Source: Lyophyllum atratum (lineage: Eukaryota > Basidiomycota > Agaricomycetes > Agaricales > Lyophyllaceae). Taken from it: a stretch of 64,000 nucleotides of DNA. Shown here piece by piece: positions 55,711 to 64,000 of the stretch; within the stretch, counting starts at the first letter, position 1; each line of letters starts with the position of its first letter. Under the pieces are notes generated by a model. That model worked only from the letters and a program-made list of their open reading frames with translations. It had not been told where the DNA came from and did no database searches. The position numbers and the translations under genes were made by a program. The stretch is from positions 186,001 through 250,000 of the forward strand of contig JACGCN010000017.1 in assembly GCA_014905825.1 (NCBI GenBank), read 5' to 3'.

Positions 55711-57424
55711 TTAGAGCTCACCCTTCATCTTCTGTCCGCCAACCTTGACCTTCTCACCAACATGCTCCCTCGCGTCCTGACCTTTCTCGTATGCCCGCTC
55801 CTTCTCCTGCTCATACTTCTTTTCCGCATCGCTATACCTCCTCCCGGCCTCATTCTTCGCTTCGTAGCCCTTTTCCTTGCCATCATTATACTTCTCCTCA
55901 ACAATCTTCTCGCCCTGCCCGTAGTTGCCCTTCAGGATGTTCCAAATATTAGCAAGACGCTCCTCAATGCTCTCCTCGACGCTCCCAACGCTATCCTTGA
56001 CCTTCTCCCACAGCGACTCGGCATTGTTCTGCGTTTGAACCCATCGGATGCGAGTTTCCTGCAGCAGGCCAGGACGAGAAGTGGGCAGCTTATCCTCGGA
56101 GATGTTGTGTTGGCGCAGGTACGCGCGGAGACGTGCGTCGGGCCAGGCAAGGTAGGCGGGGGTGACGGCGGAGTGGTATCTAAAGAATGGTTATGAGACG
56201 AATGTAGAGAACGAAAAAGCGACGATGGAGTACTTTTCAGCGATGAGTTTGACGAGGTCATCACGTTTCATCTGAGCAGCGCTGCGGTCATCAACGATCT
56301 TGTGCTTGACGAGATAGTCACGGATCTGGCTGTCGGTCCAGGCGGAAAAGAGTGTCGATTTTGCTTTAAGGTAATTGTCCCTGATCAATGAACTAAAGTG
56401 AGACCTCAGATCAAACGTGGATAGTCGAACGGTCTACGGACTGCATCATCTTCATCAATTTCTCGCGCTTAACCTCAGCATCGCTCTTGAGGATGCCTTG
56501 CTTGACAAGCCAGTCCTTGATTTGGGAGTCCGACCAAGTGCTGTAAATGGTGTCGTTTACGTCATAGTAATAATCTCTCATCTTCTTGAGCAGATATTCG
56601 CGAGAGTATGGCGAGGGAGGCTTGGGCGAAATGAGGTTGTGCGAAACCAGCCAGTCGTGCTATGAAAGGCGCACAGATAAGCACAGTTCAAACATAAACA
56701 AAAAGCGGTAACGCACTAAATATGAATCACTCCAGGCTTCGTACACGGGGGTGGTAACCTTGGCATACGCATCATGCATGAGGCGCAGGAGTTCCTCGCG
56801 GCTCTGCTTCGCATCCTCCTTTAGTTGCACACCCTTAGACTCGAGGTACTTTCGCAGCTTGTTGTTATCCCAGGTAGAATAGACGTAGTCCTTCGTATCG
56901 TCGAGAGCTCGAGCAACAGTGTCGGTTGCCTGCGCTGCGAGGCTGGAAAGGCTCTTAGTCGCCTGATGCGTCGAATCTCCATAAAGTGCAGTGCTAGCAC
57001 GGGCGGCGAAGCTGGAAGCGGCGTTCTGATATGCGCGGTATTGTGTTTTAGCGAGGTGGACGAGCTGCTCCTTGGGACCCTTGGGGGCGACAATGCCTTG
57101 ATCTAGAAGGAACTCGCGCAGGCGAGATTCGTCCCATTTTTCGAAGGCATCGTCGCGAAGGTCGGCGAAAGTCTTCTGTGCTGAGGCGTACTGATCGTAC
57201 GTCCATGCGGAGGCAGAATTCCAATTCTTGTCAACGAGAGCCTTAAGCTCGGCTTGGGTTGGAGTTTTAGATTTGACGGGGATATTGTGTGCTTGGAGCC
57301 ATGATTTTAGCTCGCTGACAGACCATGTCTGGTAGGGTGGAGCAGGTTCGGAGGAGCCAAACCAAGAAGATGCTTGCGCGGTGGCCGTCAGGCCGAGGCC
57401 AAGAAGAATAAGAGAGGGTCTCAT
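55711..57424 (-). CDS. Ish1/Msc1-type repeat protein, secretory signal
   Basis: Signal peptide MRPSLILLGLGLTATAQAS, then six to seven Ish1 repeats of about 50-70 residues with the pattern W-S/D-x-S-x-L-R/K-x-W/Y-L-x-x-x-x-I/V: TWSVSELKSWLQAHNI, KWDESRLREFLLDQGI, TWDNNKLRKYLESKGV, TWSDSQIKDWLVKQGI, AWTDSQIRDYLVKHKI and AWPDARLRAYLRQHNI. The tail is charged and coiled (EKGYEAKNEAGRRYSDAEKKY). Ish1 of fission yeast is a stress-induced nuclear-envelope/ER-lumen protein, and Msc1 of budding yeast affects meiotic sister-chromatid recombination. Introns interrupt between repeats. Start is the ATG that begins the signal peptide; the frame opens further upstream without support. Ends MKGEL, compatible with a luminal location. 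Confidence 0.88.
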
Positions 57425-58863
57425 GGTGCGTAGCTGGGGGAATTGTAAGGAAAGCTGGCCTGTTGGTTGTCTTATATAGAACGGATGTGACGTCATGTTG
57501 TGGGGTATGACGCGGGTTCGACACAGATCGTGCTAAGGACATGTTGGAGGATTTTGGCGCATCTCGTCATGCAGGGAGATCGCTAATTGATGGAAGGGAA
57601 TTGGCGCCATGGAACACAGCATGCGTGGAGGACGAGGGGAGTGATGAGGACAACTTCAACAAGCAACAATTCAACTAAAATCACATGATATCACACATTC
57701 CAAAATGTTCGCATCGAATTCTCTCAGGTTCAGTGTTCCTCACCATGACGGTCTCATATGTTGCGTCGCATCCTTGCATCCATGTGGCAAACCAAAGGAA
57801 ACATAGATGCTAAACGTTTCGTATCCTTTGCAAGGCGGAGGTCTCTCTTGATCCTTTGAAGGCTGAAACTATCAATGATCATGAATGCCTTACCGTCGAC
57901 TGACTGGCTAACCACTTCGTTGATACGCAGGGCTCTGCGTGCGCAGTTCAAGTACTCCCAGCTTTATCCTTGTGCCCTTCCCTCAGGAGATTCCCTGTCT
58001 CTACCCCTCGCCCGCGTCGCTTAGACAGTTTTAGGTGTCTAATTACCACACGTTGGAACATCTCGCATTCCGTAGCCACTCTCCACATGCGCCACCTGAG
58101 TCGCTATCATCCGCCACTTGGTATCCTTATCTCCAGTTTTGCTTCCTGCGTCCGAGATATCATACATCAAGAGCTAGGACCCGCGTCCACAACCATATAT
58201 CACCTCCGCCTCAATGTCTATAATGCCTATCTTATCACTCCAGGTAAGTGGCACAATCTGGCACAATACATAAACAATATTCCTGTTGCCATTCCAGCGC
58301 AAAAAAGCGGAACTTTAGATACCATGCTCGAACATCATACGATCTTGCGCACTCGCCAGCCTTGCAACATTTTTTTTTGTGTTATACAAAATCGACAAGT
58401 CAGAGGGGTGCTAGCCTCCATATCATTTTGAACGATTGTCTTCAAAATCGATTTTTGGAGTGTGGTATCGAGACTATGCTAGCCTCCACAACGACGACAT
58501 TTCCGTTATCGTCTCCATTTGCACAGCGCCCACGTGTTTTTAACGTACCGACAACGGGGATGAAATGTAGGCTCTTCTAGGAAGGATCTTTTCGCTGATA
58601 CACGACAAGGCACGGGTGGAGGTCCAAGGTCCCGAACGATGTCATCTTCCTGGTACTGATGCTTGAAGAATTGGAGCAATTGCATTAAATATTTTCCTGC
58701 GATGAATATTACGCCGAACCAAGCAGGTTTGGACCCAAGTAAAGTATTATAAAAATGAGTGATGGAGTGGTGCTGTGTCCTGGCGTTCCGACTTCCATGG
58801 ATTAGCCAACGAAAATAGACAACATGGCCGACATCAATGAGTCTCGACGTCTATGCCATGTCC
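57425..58863. other. Intergenic, no feature recognised
   Basis: About 1.4 kb. Short open frames on the plus strand (58000-58580) show no motifs, codon bias or splice support. Promoter of the Ish1 gene at the left, 3' end of MRH4 at the right. Confidence 0.5.
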
Positions 58864-61333
58864 TTAGTGCGCGACCAAAGAACCGACTCTCTTTCTGACA
58901 TCCTTAGCACTCGCGCTTCCCCGTCCCTTCATCTTACCAAACACCACAACTTTACCCTTCTCTCCAGCCCTCCCAGCCCTCCCCGCGCGATGCAAGAAGT
59001 CGATCATGTTCCTCGGCTCATCAACAATGAAGACATGTCGGATCGACGGTGAAAAGTCGAGGCCGCGAGAGAGCAGGGAGGTCGTTATCATGACATGCGG
59101 TGAGGACTTGGGGTCCGAGTTGATGCTGGAGTCAGAAGCAATGGGAAGGACTTTCGCCGACCCGATGTCAGCATCACCCTCCGTGTCCTTCGCGCCAGTC
59201 TCCCGCACCCTCAAGAACCCGTCGAGATGGTGGTTGGATCCTCTCTTCCGCTGATCGCTGGTGCTGCTCAGGGCAATGTTTTTGATGCCTCGCTCCTCCA
59301 GATACGCTCCTAGTTCGTCGACCTTGCTACTCCTGTTGCAGAAAATCAAGACCTTGCTCAGGCCGCCCTTTCCGTCCCCGCTGCCCTTGACCCCAAACAT
59401 GGATGCGTCCTCCGCCCATACGCGGCGTATTCGCCGTTCGATGTCCGCAAGCTTATTCCCGCCAGTCCAGTTCACGTATTCTGTCTGAAGCGTCTTTGGG
59501 AGATGGTGCAGATGTGGAGAGGCGAGGCGCATAAGCTTAGGGTGATGTGTATCGAGATAGGTGGCAAGAGCTGATGGGATGGTTGCGCTTGTCAGAATAA
59601 AGTTGAAGGGATATTCGAATGGCGTTGGTCCCGGGGAAGATGTGACGGCTGCAGAGTTTGAAGAGGGCAGAGGGGAGGGTGACAAAGGGACAGGATGGCC
59701 GCGAGCCAAGCTTATGTCTGCAAGTAGCTGACGTGTTGTCTCTTGGAAGTCAGGATCTGGGAACATATTAGACACGACCAAGGGTGCAAAGACTCAGACT
59801 TACCAAATAGCACATCGGCCTCATCAACAATCACCCATTCGACGTTTGCCAATCCCATCTCCGGTTGACTCCTCCATTTTCCAAACCCAATCATCTTGTC
59901 TCTCCCTCTTCTAGGTTTAAGCTCGGACTCGGACTCTTCGACAGGCTCTTCTTCGTTCATCTCCTTCCGATCCCAGCCCCTGCCCTTCACCATCTCTAGC
60001 AATTTCATTGGCGTTCCCACCACGACATCCACGGGGAAGCTCGAGCGGTCCCTCACCTCAAACTCCCCAGACTTATCACCCGAACCGAATTGAGAGACCA
60101 TCTGCCGTGCTGTCGCGTCACGTTCCTTTGTGCTCTTCATATTCGCCCGGCTAGCACAAAGTACGCGTAACTTCACTTCATGCAGAAGCGACTTCGCGAA
60201 CCCGGAGAGCTGACGCGACAGCTCGTGGGTTGGGGCAAGGATTAGTGCGCGAGGGTTCAGTGCACGTTTGGGGCCGGCCTGGGATGACGATGCTGGGGGT
60301 AAGTGAGGTGAAGAGGCAGCATTAAGTTCGGATTGCTTGAGGTTTTGCAGAAGGGGAAGGAGATATGCAATTGATTTGCCTGACCCGGTCTCTGAGGCCA
60401 GAAGGAATTCTTTCCAACCGGAGCCAGTCTTGGCCGCTCCCGCGTCGTTTAAGAGCCACTTGAGACTCAGCGCTTGAATGGGAGTAGGTGTTGCACCGGG
60501 GCCGAGGACATCTGTAAGGCATGATAGAAGTCCTGGCATGAGCGGTGGGGAAGTGAATTCCGTGGCAAGTCCGTTGGAATCTACCGGAGCGGTAGTGGTG
60601 CGCGATTCGCAGAATTCAGAAACAATAGGGAGAGAATTACGGAATTTGGGAGTAGTGCGAGTATCTGAGTGCCGAGGTTGACTAGGCCTGTCATTCTGTC
60701 GAGAATTTTCCTCGTCCGGTTGTCTGCGTCTCTCCCACATGTTTTCCTTGTGTCCTCTCGATCCGGTTGGCTCCCTGTGCGTCACTCCTTGAGAGTCTCT
60801 CTCACTTCTCCATTTTCCACTTCTCTCTCCCACTGGATCATCTTGCCGGGTCCTTCGCCTAAACGAAGGGTTACGTTCCTCCCGGGTCACCGTGGTCATA
60901 TATTCTGTATCGGAGTGGGGAAGAGACTCTCTTGCAAAACTACGGTTGGCGTTTGAATGACGGGTGGAAGTCGGTCCTGATACCCTAGCAGGGGGACGAC
61001 GCGAGTCACGGGGAAAATTTTCTGTCACCCGATGAGTTGAAGACCCCGGCTGCTTCTCCCCGTAGAGACCATTTCTCGGGCTCCTTGACCGAGGCGCAAC
61101 CTCAAGGTTTGCAGACCTTGAACCTGGTTTCATATCCATGGTCTTCGTGAGTCGAGTCCGCGAGGCATCTACGTTCAAGGAATGGTCAATGAAATATAGT
61201 CGTACACCAGGAGTCATTTACCTTCGTTGCGGAACTTGAACGACGTGGCAGACACAGCAGTGCTAGTATGGAACAGAGACCGAGCGGTATGGTCTGCTTT
61301 TGAGCATAGCTGAGAGGTTGTTGACCGTAGCAT
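58864..61333 (-). CDS. MRH4: Mitochondrial DEAD-box RNA helicase Mrh4
   Basis: The mitochondrial presequence MLRSTTSQLCSKADHTARS...LFHTS is encoded in a first exon (61333-about 61223), joined across a short intron to ASRTRLTKTMDM. A long Arg/Ser-rich low-complexity region follows, then the DEAD-box core: TPIQALSLKWLL (Q motif), ASETGSGKS (I), APTHELSRQ (Ia), VVVGTPMKL (Ib), VDEADVLF (II), ILTSATIP (III), VLIFCNRSSKVDEL (IV), MITTSLLSRGLDFS (V) and HRAGRAGRAG (VI). A second intron lies after DEADVLF (about 59765-59800). Budding-yeast Mrh4 acts in assembly of the large mitochondrial ribosomal subunit. The acidic insertion between Ib and II (EEEPVEESESELKPRRG) is typical variable sequence. Stop at 58864. 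Confidence 0.9.
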
Positions 61334-61978
61334 TGGTCCCGACGCGACCATGCAGACGCGAAAGCGTTCTTGACTTTCCGCCCTGAACTTTAATTCTTAA
61401 TCCGGAATGCCGGAATTGCCGCAACACGTGAGCTGTCAGATCTCAGATTCTGGGCGCGCCTTGAACCTAATTTGGAGCGCGCCGCTCCTACCAGGTCGCG
61501 TCTCCGTCCCTCCCTGCTTCGCCCATCCATCTCCCGCTTGGGTACCCCGCTCTTTTTCTTTTTCTTGTATAGATCATGTTGATGTCTCCTCTTTCTCTTC
61601 TGACTTAATGTTCATGCCCAAACACACACCACGACATCCTTGCCCCCTTGAACAGGCACGGGAGCCGGCAAATGACGATTTCAGGACACAACCCGACCGT
61701 TTTGGCGGTAAGAGCCGCTCCCGCACGCCTCGGGCCGCCTGCCGAACGCAGACCAAGAGCACGCGCCGCTGGCGAGCTCGCCGAGTCCCCAGCGCGTGAT
61801 GGAACAGAACAGATGAGCTACAGAGGGGGGCTGCAGAAATTACAGGGCAGACCCGTAAAGGCGGAGCCGTCATGGTGCGTTCAGGGCCTTGCAGGCGTGC
61901 AGAACAGCGGGAGATGCACTCTGGCATGCACGGATAACTGAGTGGCGGGCTGGGCCTCGAAATTACGCGTGAGCAAAC
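61334..61978. other. Upstream region of MRH4, no secure gene
   Basis: A 161-codon minus-strand open frame (62059-61574) is Cys/Pro/Arg-rich, as expected for noncoding GC-rich DNA, and has no motifs. No other support. Confidence 0.5.
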
Positions 61979-62024
61979 AGGGAGGCGGGGGCGGTTAGGG
62001 CAGGGCGGGCAGGGGTGGGTGGGC
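61979..62024 (+). other. G-rich tract with quadruplex-forming potential
   Basis: Seven runs of three or more G separated by 1-6 other bases (GGGGG, GGG, GGG, GGG, GGGG, GGG, GGG) lie within about 45 bp. This satisfies the usual G3+N1-7 quadruplex pattern on the plus strand. No biological role is shown. Confidence 0.65.
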
Positions 62025-63600
62025 AAGCGCATGTCATTCACATAGCTAACTGATATCATTATTTACGGTACAATATACACTGCTGTCATTAAAACAGGAG
62101 GATTAGCAGTAGATGCATGAAGACGACGCGCCCTCCCCGCCCGCCTGCATACCATTCTGGGCGCCTTATGTCATCAAACCATTCTTTCGGTTTTCGGCAA
62201 TCCCCTTTAAGGATTAAAGTTCAGGGCGGAAAGTGGCCAACTACGCGAAAGTGTGACGGGAAATTTTGGTATGTTTATAACCAACGGTGAAGACAAATAT
62301 CTCCAAAAAATTCGATGGTCCGCCGATCAAGAACTCAGAAGTACCCCTCCGAGTCTCTCGGAATGTTTAATGCCCCATGAGCTTGTGTATACGTGCGATT
62401 ATCGTCTTAGGCAACAACAACCTGTCGTCTCTACTCAGCTCGTGGAGACCGCGCTCTCTCGTTCTTGTCCATATCCCAGCCGCATCTCATCTCATCAACC
62501 AGCCAAGTTGTGTTTCGATGTTGAGCTGCGTGAGGCTTTGCAAAGAAAATTCCCAATCTACTGTGGTTCGAGCTTGCAGCAATCAGAGTAGCTCGTTGCC
62601 ATTGTGTGCCGTTTCTTGTTCTGGGCATACACACCGACCAATCGATGCCAGATGGATCTGTAGTCCACAGTGATTTCTATCTTGAAGATGGACTTCTCAT
62701 CACAGCCTCCTGAAAGGCCCATCTTGGTTGTTCTTAGAACCCTGGGTCCCATTCAAGAGATCCAAGAGGCGTGGAGGATGGGATCCGCGTTCTCCATGGT
62801 CGTGGGTGATCATGATCCATGCTGTGTAAGTAGTCCAGTTGCCCTACCTGTGCTCGAAGTCGCCCGCCCCCACCGCCTGAGGCCTTTCAGACTTGGAATC
62901 GCTATTCTTCGGTCGGTCTATCCGTCAAGGGATTTCTCCCCTTCTTATATCTACGGCAATCTTGTGCGTTCTTAATTCCGCCGATACTCTGCGCGTTAGG
63001 CAGCACTGCACAGCTGTAAGCATCTGCAATGATAGGCCCAAGATGGCGGTCAATCCCTGATACTTATATGGCAGCGCACTTGAAGGTGGTGCAAGCATGA
63101 TGGGCTGCCTCGGTCCTTTGCAAAACTATCGCGAACGCTCGCGTTACGCGTCCGCTACCAGAGCTTGGGGTCGCCGTGTGTACCTAATATGGATCTCACT
63201 TCTGAGGCGACGGAGGCCCTGAAGGACCACGTAAAATCTAGGAAGACGGCCTCCCACATTCCCCACCAATCCTGAGCTGTCGCGTAAGGCGCATACCGAA
63301 ACTAACCTTCGACTTCAGGCTCGACACATTGGTTGGGAGGAAACTTACCTTCGTTGAGACAGCACTTGCAGGGATTCAGTGCAATGATTAATTTATTATG
63401 TTGCAAGGTGCATATACTTGTGCGCCATGATTTGATTCTTCCCTGAGTTGTTTGGTCTGTAGAGTGTTGCACAGTCTGAGCTCGGGCTGGATCAGTATCA
63501 ACGATGGCTTTATCACTTACATTGCTTGCGTTGAACTTTAACGGATAGTCTGGGAAGGTCTCGCGGTAAGTAGATCCCAGGTTATTCGCGACATTTGATC
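62025..63600. other. Gene-poor stretch, no feature recognised
   Basis: Short open frames only; none shows recognisable domains, a signal peptide or splice-consistent extension. Confidence 0.45.
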
Positions 63601-64000
63601 GCATCCGACCGAGTAAGCATCTGGTGGGCATCACGGTCCTGCTATGTTCTTCAGGAGATTTGGGAGGTCTCTCGCCATCTTGTGGCAATGCCTAATAACG
63701 TCAATATGCATAACATGGAGAATGATGATGATCTTCTCCATCCATGTCTGACTGCATACAACTGATACAGCATGTTTTATCATTTGACCAACAAGTACGA
63801 CTGATACGTCATCTCCGGAAGGGACTAGATACCGGAAATGAACGTAGTTGACACAGGTGAACAAGGCGTGCAGTGGATAAGCGGTAAGTACGCCAAACAC
63901 CTAAAATCAAAATCAGCGAGGTGGATGGATGGACCCTGGATGGACCCTAGTGGGAATTAAAAGTAGAAAGTGACGACCGTTGCAAGGTATGCATCATGAC
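63601..64000 (-). other. Possible exon of a membrane protein entering from the right edge
   Basis: On the minus strand an acceptor-like TTTTAG at about 63899-63904 precedes VFGVLTAYPLHALFTCVNY, a hydrophobic segment with the feel of fungal DUF6534-type membrane proteins, followed by a possible donor (GTATCT) near 63830. Later blocks do not join convincingly. The gene, if real, begins beyond the window. Confidence 0.25.

Noticed and set aside
61574..62059. 161-codon Cys/Arg-rich minus-strand frame
   Set aside because: Composition is that of GC-rich noncoding DNA and it overlaps the G-rich tract.

Overview
This window is nuclear DNA of a basidiomycete fungus, most likely an Agaricomycete. The evidence is genes cut into many exons by 47-66 nt introns (donor GTRNGY, branch point CTRAY), both strands densely coding, no operons or Shine-Dalgarno sites, and typical fungal proteins: xanthine dehydrogenase, Rft1, Fig4, an RNF216-like RBR ligase, a MOV10/SDE3 helicase, a DUF1996 protein, Ish1/Msc1 and Mrh4. 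I found no rRNA, tRNA, CRISPR array or prokaryotic feature.

Layout. 0.3-17.2 kb: a metallophosphoesterase diverges from a 27-exon xanthine dehydrogenase (XDH). XDH is tail-to-tail with the molybdenum cofactor sulfurase that activates such enzymes. Then come an IGHMBP2-type helicase with a probable mitochondrial presequence, a small secreted Cys-rich protein and a SAP-domain membrane protein. Several of these reading frames are broken by one- or two-base indels, mostly in homopolymers. 17.4-30 kb: RFT1, FIG4 head-to-head with the RBR ligase gene, and a MOV10-like helicase. 30-35 kb: three tandem aldo-keto reductases of one subfamily. A decayed fourth copy lies near 43.9 kb and an unrelated AKR near 50-51.7 kb. 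35.4-44 kb: a gene-poor accessory stretch with a small secreted protein gene, an array of exon/intron-like cassettes including one inverted copy, tandem repeats, a hAT-type MITE with 8-bp target duplication, one acidic orphan ORF and a multi-span membrane protein. 44-57.4 kb: a mitochondrial PPR-type protein, a DUF1996 protein, the AKR, a small secreted His/Asn-rich protein, a 2.7-kb desert and an Ish1/Msc1 repeat protein. 58.9-61.3 kb: Mrh4 mitochondrial DEAD-box helicase. The last 2.7 kb holds no secure gene.

How genes work together. XDH and its sulfurase form a functional pair for purine breakdown, and both have GATA-type sites upstream. The PPR protein, Mrh4 and the presequence-bearing helicase are unlinked contributors to mitochondrial nucleic-acid metabolism. 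MOV10 belongs to RNA silencing or mRNP remodelling. Rft1 serves N-glycan precursor synthesis and Fig4 endosomal PI(3,5)P2. I found no convincing undescribed multi-gene system. The most unusual structures are the exon-cassette array at 36.7-37.5 kb, the micro-exon-rich XDH, and three evenly built CGG-N5-CCG sites in front of the third AKR.
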